Shown here piece after piece: positions 43,508-51,854 of a DNA stretch of 64,000 nucleotides. Source of the DNA: Candidatus Gastranaerophilales bacterium (lineage in GTDB: Bacteria; Cyanobacteriota; Vampirovibrionia; Gastranaerophilales; Gastranaerophilaceae); contig CALUQX010000004.1 of the NCBI GenBank assembly GCA_944323045.1, forward strand, positions 1 through 64,000. Direction: 5' to 3'. Within the stretch, counting starts at the first letter, position 1. Each line of letters opens with the position of its first letter. The notes beneath the pieces were generated by a model. It ran no database searches. It had not been told where the DNA came from and saw nothing but the letters and a program-made list of their open reading frames with translations. A program made the translations under genes and the position numbers.

Positions 43508-44130
43508 TGAATGATTTGGAAAATTTAAAACAGGAATTAATTGATTACGGAAAAATAATGGGAGAAAAAAATTATACTCCCGGAGTTTCCGGCAACCTTT
43601 CAGCACGTTATGGCGAAAATGTGCTGGTCACAATATCCGGCAGTGCAAACGGTTATTTGAACAAAGATGATTTTGCCCTTGTAGATATGCAAAACAATCT
43701 TCTGTCAGGTAAAAAGCAGTCAAGCGAAACCAAATTACATCTGGAATTTTATAAACTCCGCAAAGATATAAATTATATAATCCATGTACACTCTCCATAT
43801 CTTAGTTCATTCGCGTCCTGCGGAATTGCGCTGGATGAACCTATTATGGCAGAGAATGTTTTTTATTTCGGGCAAATCCCTCTGGCAGAATACGGATTGC
43901 CTTCATCTGATGATTTGGTTATAAAAACAGCAAAATATTTTAAAGATTATACGGCTGTTTTGATGGCGAATCACGGGTTTATTGTCGGCGGAACAACTAT
44001 GAAAGAGGCTTATTTGAAACTGGAGCTTGCCGAATCTTATGCGCAGGTCGTGTTTAATACAAAAATGCTCGGCGGTGCAAAGGTACTTTCTGTAGAACAG
44101 ACAAAAGAAATATTTGCCCTTCGCAACTAA
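43507..44130 (+). CDS. Class II aldolase/adducin family protein
   Basis: A 207-residue zinc-dependent aldolase/epimerase-fold protein (FucA/AraD/MtnB family). Visible: N-GNLSAR-like SGNLSARYG, the zinc pair in VHVHSPYLSSFA, active-site Glu in SETKLHLEFYK, and LMANHGFIVGG with the third histidine. The substrate is likely a phosphorylated sugar. The ATG overlaps the LptD stop (TAATG), so it is translationally coupled to an LPS export gene; a role in making a sugar of the cell surface is a reasonable inference. Confidence 0.88.
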   Translation: MNDLENLKQELIDYGKIMGEKNYTPGVSGNLSARYGENVLVTISGSANGYLNKDDFALVDMQNNLLSGKKQSSETKLHLEFYKLRKDINYIIHVHSPYLSSFASCGIALDEPIMAENVFYFGQIPLAEYGLPSSDDLVIKTAKYFKDYTAVLMANHGFIVGGTTMKEAYLKLELAESYAQVVFNTKMLGGAKVLSVEQTKEIFALRN

Positions 44131-44179
44131 ATTTGCTTGTGTTATAATAAAAGAAAAAGAATAGTCGAGGAATTTAACA

Positions 44180-44995
44180 GTGTCTATAATGTTAGAACAT
44201 AAACAGGGATTAATAGCAGGAGACGGCAGTCTTCCAGTAAAGATGGCGCAGTATGCAAAAGAAAACGGGTTTGAAGTCATATGTATTTCACTCGCTAATG
44301 ACAACGTTAATCAGTTAAAAAAATACTGCTCAAAAGTATACTCCTGCCACCCGGGGGAAATAAACAGAATTGAATCTATACTTAAAGAAGAAGAAATAAA
44401 ACAGGCAACATTTTTAGGCAAAGTTCATAAAAGAGTTCTGCTGCAACTGCATAAATTTGATAAACGCGCTATAGAACTTTTAAAATCAATGGAACGCTTA
44501 AATGATGATGAAGTTATGCTTTTGATAGTAAGAGAATTTGAAAAATCCGGCATAACAGTACTGGATCAGACGATTTTTATAAAAAATTTGATGGTGCCGT
44601 CAGGTGTCCTCGGAAAAGTTAAACCGACTGAAGCGCAAATGGAAGATGTAAATTACGGGTTCTGGCTGGCTAAAGAAATGGGTAAAGTTGATGTCGGGCA
44701 ATCGGTTGTAATCAAAGATAAAATGGTAATGGCTGTTGAGGCAATTGAAGGTACAGATGTTTGTATCAAACGCGGTGCCAAACTTGCAAAGAAAAATGCC
44801 GTTGTCGTCAAGGTCGCAAAACCCGCACAGGACAAACGTTTTGATATACCGGCAGTCGGACTCAGAACACTTAAAACAATGAAAAAATACAAAGCAAATC
44901 TGCTTGCAATAGAAGCTAATGAAACTATTATTGTGGAGCAGGAAAAAGTTGTTAAATTTGCTGATGACAATAATATTGTAATAATGGCAGTATAG
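44180..44995 (+). CDS. lpxI: UDP-2,3-diacylglucosamine pyrophosphatase
   Basis: LpxI hydrolyses UDP-2,3-diacylglucosamine to lipid X in lipid A synthesis, replacing LpxH. The 271-residue protein has GLIAGDGSLPVKMAQYAKENG at the start, TFLGKVHKR, DDEVMLLIVREFE, LGKVKPTEAQ, DVGQSVVIKDKMVMAVEAIEGTD and RFDIPAVGLRTLKTM, all typical of LpxI (DUF1009). GTG is the start, 8 nt after GAGGAA. A TGT-TATAAT box lies near 44137-44145, so it can be made independently of the aldolase. Confidence 0.95.
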   Translation: MSIMLEHKQGLIAGDGSLPVKMAQYAKENGFEVICISLANDNVNQLKKYCSKVYSCHPGEINRIESILKEEEIKQATFLGKVHKRVLLQLHKFDKRAIELLKSMERLNDDEVMLLIVREFEKSGITVLDQTIFIKNLMVPSGVLGKVKPTEAQMEDVNYGFWLAKEMGKVDVGQSVVIKDKMVMAVEAIEGTDVCIKRGAKLAKKNAVVVKVAKPAQDKRFDIPAVGLRTLKTMKKYKANLLAIEANETIIVEQEKVVKFADDNNIVIMAV

Positions 44996-44996
44996 T

Positions 44997-46121
44997 ATGA
45001 AAAAGATTTTTATTATAACAGGAGACTATTCAGGTGATATTCACGCCTCAAATGTGGCAAAAGCCTTAAAAAATACTTATCCGGATGTGATAATAGAAGG
45101 CGTTGGCGGTGAAAATCTTAAAGCACAGGGGGTTAAACTGCTTTCTGACCAGAAAAAAATGGGGGCTGTCGGAATTTCGCCTAAAATTGTTATCGACCAT
45201 TATATTCTTGGCAGAAAAATAATTAAATACCTGAAAAATGAATTTAAACCTGACCTTGTACTGCTGATTGATTACGGGGCATTTAACCTGAGTATATCAA
45301 AATTTTTAAAGAATACAGGTATAAAAGTCTATTACTATATTCCGCCGCAGGTGTGGGCAAGCCGCAAATGGAGAATAAATACAATAAAGAAAAATATTGA
45401 TGAAGTTCTATGTATATTCCCGTTTGAAAAAACAATGTATGAAAGTTACGGCATAAAAACACATTATGTAGGGCATCCGCTTGTTACACAACTGCCGGCA
45501 AAAGCCGACAGAAAAGAATTCTTTTTGAAACACGGACTGGATCCAGATAAAAAATTAGTTTCTGTATTCCCGGGCTCAAGAACATTTGAGCTTTACCAGT
45601 TAATGCATGTGTTTTTAAATACAGTAAAAGACTTGCAAAAGAAACACCCTGACTTACAGTTCTGTATTTCTCAGGCACCGAATTTTTCTGATAAAGTTTA
45701 TAAAAAGTACTTAAAATCATCTGATATTAAAGTTATAAAAGGTGAAAATCAAGCATTACTAAGTGTTTCAGATGCACTGATACTTGCATCCGGTACAGTT
45801 GCTCTTGAGGCAGCCTTATATCAAACACCTATGATTATCGCTTATCGCGGACCATGGCTGTTTTATTTGATATATCTTCTGGTCAGATGTATCAAACGCG
45901 TATCGCTGCCAAATATTATTGCGGATAAAGAAATAGTACCTGAGATTATTCAAGGCGGGGTAAATGTACGGAATATCTCCTATGAGATTGAAAAAATTCT
46001 GTATGATAAAAATTACCGCGATAACTACATAAAACAACTCGGTGAAGTAAAAACATTAATGTCAGATAAAAATTCAGCAAAAGAAGTCGCAAAAGAAATA
46101 GCCTCAGCACTGAATTTATAA
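44997..46121 (+). CDS. lpxB: Lipid-A-disaccharide synthase
   Basis: LpxB joins lipid X and UDP-diacylglucosamine into the lipid A disaccharide. The 374 residues contain the N-terminal loop (TGDYSGDIHAS; most homologues have GExSGD), GVGGENLKAQG, YYIPPQVWASRKWRI, VGHPL, FPGSRTFE, ALILASGTVALEAALYQTPMI and LPNIIADKEIVPEIIQ. It follows lpxI by one base, so the two successive enzymes are coupled. Confidence 0.96.
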   Translation: MKKIFIITGDYSGDIHASNVAKALKNTYPDVIIEGVGGENLKAQGVKLLSDQKKMGAVGISPKIVIDHYILGRKIIKYLKNEFKPDLVLLIDYGAFNLSISKFLKNTGIKVYYYIPPQVWASRKWRINTIKKNIDEVLCIFPFEKTMYESYGIKTHYVGHPLVTQLPAKADRKEFFLKHGLDPDKKLVSVFPGSRTFELYQLMHVFLNTVKDLQKKHPDLQFCISQAPNFSDKVYKKYLKSSDIKVIKGENQALLSVSDALILASGTVALEAALYQTPMIIAYRGPWLFYLIYLLVRCIKRVSLPNIIADKEIVPEIIQGGVNVRNISYEIEKILYDKNYRDNYIKQLGEVKTLMSDKNSAKEVAKEIASALNL

Positions 46122-46191
46122 TTTGTAACAAAAACTGATTTAAACGCGCAATAAATAGCATTTCTGTGTTTTTATATAAACAGGTAGTTTT

Positions 46192-47568
46192 ATGATAAAT
46201 CAGGTTAGTGCAAATTATAATACATATAATACGGAAATGCCGCGTTCTTTTAGTGATTTTAGTGCTTTACGCGGTAATTATTACTTTAGCGCGCCTGTTC
46301 AGACTGATGAGGATAAAAAACATAGAAGCGCAAAATTAGGGGCAACAATAGCGACTTCTGCAATTGTTCTCGGATTCGGTGTCCTTGCACTTATGAAAGG
46401 ACTGCCAAAAGGTTTTACACGTAAAATAGAAAATTTGCGCACTGTTTTGGAAGAAAAAGTTGCGAAACTGTCTGATGAAGCAAAATCTTCAAGAATGGCA
46501 GGATTTTATAAATATTCTTTGAATAAGGCTGAAAAAGCATCCGAATACTTAAACAGTGTAAATAACGCCTCAACTTTTAAGGATATTTTATTCGGAAGAC
46601 TAATGCGTAAAACTAAACCGACCCGTAAAATTGCCGAAAAAATAACCGCCGTGTTTGAACGTTTTAGCCGCAAAACTGTTGTCGGCGGTTATAATAATGC
46701 CTATAACCGATTCAATAGAATGTATGAAGTCTTTGGCGCTGCAGATAACAAAATTATCTTAGAAAATGCTGACAAAGTCGTTACAATTAACGGTAAAACT
46801 CTTACTGCCAAAGAATGGCTGAAAGTAATCAGCGGGAAAAAATTGGATATGTCTCAGGCATTCAATTCTTACTTTGGCAAAGATGCCGTGAACATGCGCT
46901 ATCAAACTACCAAAAAATCAATGTCCGGTTTAGAGAAAAAAGTTTGGGAGTTAAGTTTTGGAGATGTGAAAAATAATTATAAAAACAAAGAGATTTATGA
47001 TACATTCCTGCCTGAGGCAATTTTGGAAGGTTCAAAAAGTTCGCTGAAAAAACAGGTCAACTGGTATAGAGATATAATTGCCGGAAATTCAGATAAACCG
47101 GGACACCTGGATGAAATAATGGAAATTTACAGACATCTATTGCCGCCGGCTGAATTCCAAAAACTCCAGCGCGCCTCTGACAGCGCTGTGAAAAAACTTG
47201 ATAGAGCTGTTTTATTAGAAACAGATAAATTCTTTGATAAACTGCGCGATCTGGAACTTGGTTCTGCCCCTACCGACTTTTTATCAATGGTAACCGGTCT
47301 GGTCACAGTTGGTGCCGGCTTGACCAAAGCCGAAGATAATGACGAACGTATTTCTGTCTCATTAAAATACGGAATACCAGCACTGAGTGCAATTGCCACA
47401 TCGCTTTATTTAGGCGCAACACTTGTATCAGGCGGCAGTGCACTTGTATTGAGTACAATATCAGGCTTGTTAATGAATAAAGTTGGTACAAAAGTTGATG
47501 AATACCGCCAAAAACAATTGCTTGCAAAACAGTCGCCGCAAACGGAATCTACTGCAAAAGCCGTATAG
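46192..47568 (+). CDS. Hypothetical membrane protein with cap-like N-terminus
   Basis: A 458-residue unrecognised protein. A polar N-terminus of 46 residues contains YYFSAP (30-35), a weaker match to the cap motif, before a membrane segment (about 48-70: LGATIATSAIVLGFGVLALMKG). A long helical, basic region follows (EKVAKLSDEAKSS, RKIAEKITAVFERFSRK). Near the C-terminus there are two hydrophobic segments (about 365-380 and 395-430), then a Gln/Lys tail. No enzymatic motif is seen. AGGT is the SD. It stands alone between lpxB and the dGTPase. Confidence 0.78.
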   Translation: MINQVSANYNTYNTEMPRSFSDFSALRGNYYFSAPVQTDEDKKHRSAKLGATIATSAIVLGFGVLALMKGLPKGFTRKIENLRTVLEEKVAKLSDEAKSSRMAGFYKYSLNKAEKASEYLNSVNNASTFKDILFGRLMRKTKPTRKIAEKITAVFERFSRKTVVGGYNNAYNRFNRMYEVFGAADNKIILENADKVVTINGKTLTAKEWLKVISGKKLDMSQAFNSYFGKDAVNMRYQTTKKSMSGLEKKVWELSFGDVKNNYKNKEIYDTFLPEAILEGSKSSLKKQVNWYRDIIAGNSDKPGHLDEIMEIYRHLLPPAEFQKLQRASDSAVKKLDRAVLLETDKFFDKLRDLELGSAPTDFLSMVTGLVTVGAGLTKAEDNDERISVSLKYGIPALSAIATSLYLGATLVSGGSALVLSTISGLLMNKVGTKVDEYRQKQLLAKQSPQTESTAKAV

Positions 47569-47612
47569 AAACTGTTAGTTTTTCTGCTATAATCCTTTTG
47601 AAAGGATTTATT

Positions 47613-48656
47613 ATGTCAAAAACTGATGAAAAAAATAAGATAAGAGAATTTTTGGAACAAAAGGAATTAGAGACTTTAAGTGATTTTGCTACCAAAAGCA
47701 TTAATACACTCGGCAGAGAAACCCCTGAGGAAGAATGCAATTTAAGAACATGTTTTCAGCGCGACAGGGACAGAATTTTGCATTCCAAAGCCTTCCGCCG
47801 CCTTAAACACAAAACACAGGTGTTTTTATCACCATTTGACGACCATTTCAGAACACGTTTGACACATACTCTTGAAGTATCACAAATAGCGCGGACAATT
47901 GCCCGTTCCCTGCGGCTTAATGAAGATTTAACCGAAGCAATTGCACTCGGACACGATTTAGGACATACTCCGTTCGGGCATTGCGGCGAAGGTGTTTTGA
48001 ATGAACTTGTAAAAGGCGGGTTTCATCACAATTTGCAGAGTGTAAGGGTTGTAAAAGTACTTGAGAATTTGAATCTTTGCAAGGAAACAATAGATGGAAT
48101 TTTAACGCATACATGGGGTTATGTTCCGAAAACTCCTGAGGCGCAGGTAGTTCAGCTTGCGGATAAAATTGCATATATAAATCATGACATAGAGGATTCT
48201 ATCCGCGCCGGAATTATTTCGGAAGACGATTTGCCCAAGGATTGTATAGAATATTTTTCCTCAGTGCAAAGCAAAAGATTGGATAGAATGATTAATGAAG
48301 TTGTATTTAATTCGTTGAATATGCCGAAAGTCGCAATGAGTGAAGAAGGCTGGTATTACACAACGAAATTGCGTCAGTGGATGTTTGATAATGTTTATAT
48401 AGATTCACCTGCAAAACAGGAAGAGAAGAAGGCAAGACGCGTAATAAAAGAACTTTTCGGTATATACGTGGAAATGCTGAAACCTTGTTGTGAAGAGAGT
48501 CGTATTGAACGTGTTGTAACGGATTATATTTCCGGCATGACAGACAGATATGCCGTTGAGAAGTTTAAGGAATATTTTATCCCTCGCGGCTTGCAGCTAA
48601 ATTCAAAAGATGATTACTTGTTTAAACTAGCAAATGCATCGGAATTCAGTGAATAG
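47613..48656 (+). CDS. dGTPase-like HD-domain protein
   Basis: A 347-residue deoxyguanosinetriphosphate triphosphohydrolase-like protein. RTCFQRDRDRILHSKAFRRLKHKTQVFLSP, the metal His in HFRTRLTHTLEVSQIARTIAR, and the HD pair in ALGHDLGHTPFGHCGE identify the family. HHNLQSVRVVKVLE and DKIAYINHDIEDSIRAG supply further metal and substrate residues. It would clear dNTPs. ATG 47613 follows AAAGGA; an extended -10 TGC-TATAAT (47585-47593) gives a leader of about 13 nt. Repeat island 3 begins at its stop codon. Confidence 0.93.
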   Translation: MSKTDEKNKIREFLEQKELETLSDFATKSINTLGRETPEEECNLRTCFQRDRDRILHSKAFRRLKHKTQVFLSPFDDHFRTRLTHTLEVSQIARTIARSLRLNEDLTEAIALGHDLGHTPFGHCGEGVLNELVKGGFHHNLQSVRVVKVLENLNLCKETIDGILTHTWGYVPKTPEAQVVQLADKIAYINHDIEDSIRAGIISEDDLPKDCIEYFSSVQSKRLDRMINEVVFNSLNMPKVAMSEEGWYYTTKLRQWMFDNVYIDSPAKQEEKKARRVIKELFGIYVEMLKPCCEESRIERVVTDYISGMTDRYAVEKFKEYFIPRGLQLNSKDDYLFKLANASEFSE

Positions 48657-48882
48657 TGAACAGGCGGACAAGTCGTAGGGTGCGTCGAAACGACGGCACC
48701 CTACTTTTCTGAGATCGCGCAATATCTACGACTTGCTAGAATTGCGACGATGCCGCTGCGCGATGACATGGTGGCGTTGCCTGATTCATGTAACCCGCTT
48801 AATCACTTAATCACCCAGTCACTTAATCACTTCAAGTAACAACAGTTCACAGGTCACCGTTCACTGGTCACCATTCACAGTC
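48657..48882. repeat. Composite intergenic repeat island 3
   Basis: Fills the whole gap between two convergent stop codons. Order: GGCGGACAAGTC (48663-48674), a palindrome GTAGGGTGC...GCACCCTAC (48675-48704) followed by TTTTCT that may serve as a terminator, GAGATCGCGCAA...GCGCGATGACATG...GTTGCCTGATTCATGTAAC (to about 48800; reverse copy in island 1), TAATCACT octads (48806-48832), and GTTCACAGGTCACC heptads (48844-48880). Confidence 0.88.
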
Positions 48883-49290
48883 TTACATCTTACTAAGCAG
48901 TTTTATGATTGAGCGTTTGAAATCTTTTTTTATCGGTTTTACGTAATTTAGAACAATACTTTCTGTATTAATCAGGAGTTTGCGTGCCTTGCCGGTTTTA
49001 GGATACATAAATGAAAACTTTGTTCTAAAAATATCATAGGCATCTCTTACCGGAGTTAATTTATAAATATCATTCAAATTTCTCCTGAAGAATTCGGGAT
49101 AATTATTGCTGCGGGCTTTCTTACGTGCGAGAAGTGCCACTGTCGGATTTGTTGTGCAATCGTCAAGATGATTTATTGCATCTTCCACACAATTGGAATC
49201 TATTTTTAACCGTGTGTCCAAATGCATGTTGTTATATTGCGCATTGCGTCTTATTGACTCATAACGGCAGCCGCCTTCTTGTATTTCCAT
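48883..49290 (-). CDS. Hypothetical basic protein
   Basis: A 135-residue, strongly basic, soluble protein (YESIRRNAQYNNMHLDTRLK ... ARKKARSNNYPEFFRRNLNDIYK ... YVKPIKKDFKRSIIKLLSKM) with no motif I recognise. The SD AGGAG 9 nt before the ATG is excellent. Its stop codon lies exactly at the edge of repeat island 3, so the last codons could have been altered by the island's insertion. Confidence 0.72.
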   Translation of the reverse strand: MEIQEGGCRYESIRRNAQYNNMHLDTRLKIDSNCVEDAINHLDDCTTNPTVALLARKKARSNNYPEFFRRNLNDIYKLTPVRDAYDIFRTKFSFMYPKTGKARKLLINTESIVLNYVKPIKKDFKRSIIKLLSKM

Positions 49291-49413
49291 AGTAGAACTC
49301 CTTTTTAATTCTTAAAACAACAATACAAAATTTTTTGCTACTTTTTATCTAAAATAATAATTTTTTTAACACAAATATTATACAATCAGGCAATATAATT
49401 TGGGTTTTTATTA

Positions 49414-50148
49414 ATGCATTATATTTGTATGAAAAATTTACTGATTATTTTAACATTTTTATTAATGGCATCACAGGCAATGGCAGATACTTGTGAAGAA
49501 GTTATTGCTCATGAACATATGTTTAAGGAAAAACAGGCTACCAGCAATCAGGTTATTATTACCAACATGAGGAATATCATTTGTGCAGGTAATGCTTTTA
49601 AAATACTTTTTGAATGCAAATTCCATTCAGAATGCATGAAAGCCGGAGACAGAGTGAATTTTGATGTACCGGAAGCAATTTACACACAGGAAGGTACTCT
49701 GCTTATTCCGGCATGTTCCAAAATTGTTGCAACTGTAATAAAAATAGAAAAACAACGGGTGCCGAATAAAAATGCAAGAGTGTATTTAAATTTTGAATGT
49801 TTGCTTTTGCCTGACGGCACAACAGTTGCAATGGCTGCCAGAACAGCGACAAAAGACGGAGCGCTGAAAGAAGGTCCGTGGATGACTGCCGGCAAACTTT
49901 TTGCTTATACTCTGGGATTGGGAATTGTCGGTGCAGGCGCCGGTACAGGTTTTGCGTTTATTCCAAATCCTGCAAAACTCGGAGTCGGTTATGCAATAGG
50001 TATTCCTGTCGGTACAACCGTCGGCTTAATTACAGGTCTCATTACTCCGGGGCTGAAATACCATGCAAAAGCAGGTGAAGCTGTTACGATTATCCTGTGC
50101 GAAAATCTTGGATTGTCAAAGCAAAACACCTGCCCTTGCAATGAGTAA
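49414..50148 (+). CDS. Exported hypothetical protein with glycine-rich hydrophobic segment
   Basis: A 244-residue protein with a signal peptide (MKNLLIILTFLLMASQAMA after a short MHYIC extension), eight or more cysteines suggesting disulfides, and a beta-rich centre (GDRVNFDVPEAIYTQEGTLLIPACSKIVATVIKIEK ... YLNFECLLLPDGTTVAMAAR) with a loose likeness to TrbI/VirB10-type beta domains. A Gly-rich hydrophobic stretch (about 160-210) follows. No function is assigned. TATAAT at 49394-49399 predicts a short leader without SD; start at 49414 or 49429. Confidence 0.75.
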   Translation: MHYICMKNLLIILTFLLMASQAMADTCEEVIAHEHMFKEKQATSNQVIITNMRNIICAGNAFKILFECKFHSECMKAGDRVNFDVPEAIYTQEGTLLIPACSKIVATVIKIEKQRVPNKNARVYLNFECLLLPDGTTVAMAARTATKDGALKEGPWMTAGKLFAYTLGLGIVGAGAGTGFAFIPNPAKLGVGYAIGIPVGTTVGLITGLITPGLKYHAKAGEAVTIILCENLGLSKQNTCPCNE

Positions 50149-50151
50149 TTT

Positions 50152-50457
50152 TTATATTTTAATCAGCAAAAATTTACTGTCTTTTAAGGCAACAACTTTA
50201 TGTTCTTTATCGCGTTTAAACATAAGTATTTCGCCTTTGCCGACTTTAAATTTTTCCGCATCAAAATGAAGTTCCACCTCGCCTTCCAATACATATACAG
50301 CAGCATCACAAATTGAAGTATGAGTATCGATAATTTCATCCTTCTTAATAGCTATTATGCTGAGACTGCTGTCGTTGTCCTCCATCAAGACTTCCCGCGC
50401 AAATTTTTCTTCATCAAGATTAACTATTTTTTTGGCTTCTAAAACATTGTAATACAT
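50152..50457 (-). CDS. Cupin-domain protein
   Basis: A 101-residue single cupin barrel: AAVYVLEGEVELHFDAEKFKVGKGEILMFKRDKEHKV corresponds to the second cupin half. The first motif lacks the usual HxH (DTHTSICDAA), so metal binding is uncertain. SD AGGAGA is strong. It converges on the preceding exported protein with 3 bp between the stops. Substrate unknown; sensing or small-molecule binding are typical for such stand-alone cupins. Confidence 0.85.
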   Translation of the reverse strand: MYYNVLEAKKIVNLDEEKFAREVLMEDNDSSLSIIAIKKDEIIDTHTSICDAAVYVLEGEVELHFDAEKFKVGKGEILMFKRDKEHKVVALKDSKFLLIKI

Positions 50458-50612
50458 AATATAATCTCCTATTTTTATATACTTTAATATTAAATCCGCC
50501 AGAAATGTAAGTTACAATATCCAAAAAGACAGCATAATCGATTATTCTTAAGAATATGAAGTATTGATAAACCACTCCTCTTCCTTTATACAAGCAGTTT
50601 ACAAGTGTTTCA

Positions 50613-50641
50613 TTGACACGGATTAAAAAATGCTCTAATAT
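50613..50641 (+). promoter_or_regulatory. Efflux-operon promoter TTGACA-17-TAATAT
   Basis: A consensus -35 (50613-50618), 17-bp spacer and TAATAT (50636-50641), giving a leader of about 34 nt with a GGAGAGAAG SD before the first gene. No regulator gene sits beside it. Confidence 0.85.
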
Positions 50642-50681
50642 AAAACTATTAAATACTATTTTTTTAAAGACGGAGAGAAGT

Positions 50682-51854
50682 ATGAAATTAAAAATAAAAA
50701 TGACAAGAAAAAAAGCCGCAATAGTAATTTTACTGATTATTATTGTTCCGATAATTTATAACAAGACAGCGGGATATATAGCAGGCTTAATCCAAAAACA
50801 GGCAATGATGATGCCAAAAGAAGTTGTCGTAGACAATCCGCATAAAGAAAGTACTTATATCTCCGCCGAGGCAACCGGACGTGTTGAGGCAAAGTATTCT
50901 GTTGATGTGGTTGCGAGAGTTCCGGGATTTTTGATAAAAAAATATTTTAAAGAAGGGGATTTTGTTAAAAAAGGACAGTTGATTTTTCAGATAGATCCCA
51001 GAGAATACCAGATAGAAGTCAACAACGCAGCAGCATCAGTTAACCAGTACAGCGCACTGTTAAAAAACGCACAGCAGGAATTAAACCGCGCAAATGCACT
51101 GGTAAAAGAAGATTTGATAAGCAGATCCGATGTAGATCAGAGTTTTGCAACCAGAAACCAGAACAAAGCGCTTTTAGATGCGGCGGTTCAACAGCTTGAA
51201 CTTGCAAAGGTTAATCTGAGTTATACCTCTATAAAATCACCGATTGACGGACGTATCGGAAAGGTTAATATTACAGAAGGCAACTATGTTACAGCAACTT
51301 CCGGCTCACTGGTTAATATTTCCAGCACAAACCCTGTTTATGTTTCTTTTAGCTTAAAGGGCGACGATTTTGTCAGACTTTTGAGATCCAGCAACCGGTT
51401 GAAAGATGTAAAAGTTCAGTTAGAAATAGAAGACGGGCAGTGGTATGACAAAACAGGTAAGGTAGATTTTGTAGATAATAAAATTGATAAAGATTCTGGT
51501 TCAATAAATCTTCGTGCTGTATTTGACAACGATAGAGGCTGGCTGGTTCCGGGTGATTACATGAAAGTAAAACTTGTAGCCCCGCAAATGGTTGATTTTA
51601 TGACAGTGCCGCAGGCTTGCACTAAAGGTGATCCGATGAGCGGATATTATGTATGGACAGTTGTTGATAATAAAGCTGTAAGAAAAAATATTGAAGTATC
51701 CGACAGTATTAACAATAACTGGGTAGTGGAAAGCGGACTGAATAATGATGATGTTGTTGTAGTATCCGGCATTCAGAATATTAATGCAGAAGGTCAGAAA
51801 TTAAAGATTATTGACAACGAAGAATATATTAAACATTTAAATGCAGGTAAATAA
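50682..51854 (+). CDS. RND efflux periplasmic adaptor
   Basis: Membrane fusion protein of a tripartite pump, 390 residues. One N-terminal membrane segment ([28 protein letters not shown]) anchors it; then come the lipoyl/barrel-sandwich halves ([46 protein letters not shown] and [23 protein letters not shown]), the coiled-coil hairpin between ([29 protein letters not shown] ...) and a beta-barrel end ([12 protein letters not shown]). ATG 50682 is chosen for its SD. Stop and start of the next gene overlap (TAATG). Confidence 0.95.
   Translation: MKLKIKMTRKKAAIVILLIIIVPIIYNKTAGYIAGLIQKQAMMMPKEVVVDNPHKESTYISAEATGRVEAKYSVDVVARVPGFLIKKYFKEGDFVKKGQLIFQIDPREYQIEVNNAAASVNQYSALLKNAQQELNRANALVKEDLISRSDVDQSFATRNQNKALLDAAVQQLELAKVNLSYTSIKSPIDGRIGKVNITEGNYVTATSGSLVNISSTNPVYVSFSLKGDDFVRLLRSSNRLKDVKVQLEIEDGQWYDKTGKVDFVDNKIDKDSGSINLRAVFDNDRGWLVPGDYMKVKLVAPQMVDFMTVPQACTKGDPMSGYYVWTVVDNKAVRKNIEVSDSINNNWVVESGLNNDDVVVVSGIQNINAEGQKLKIIDNEEYIKHLNAGK

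Noticed and set aside
47591-47608. Perfect AATCCTTT-tg-AAAGGATT hairpin covering the dGTPase SD, a possible RNA thermometer
   Set aside because: TATAAT (47588-47593) overlaps its left arm and predicts transcription from about 47600, so the left arm would not be in the mRNA.
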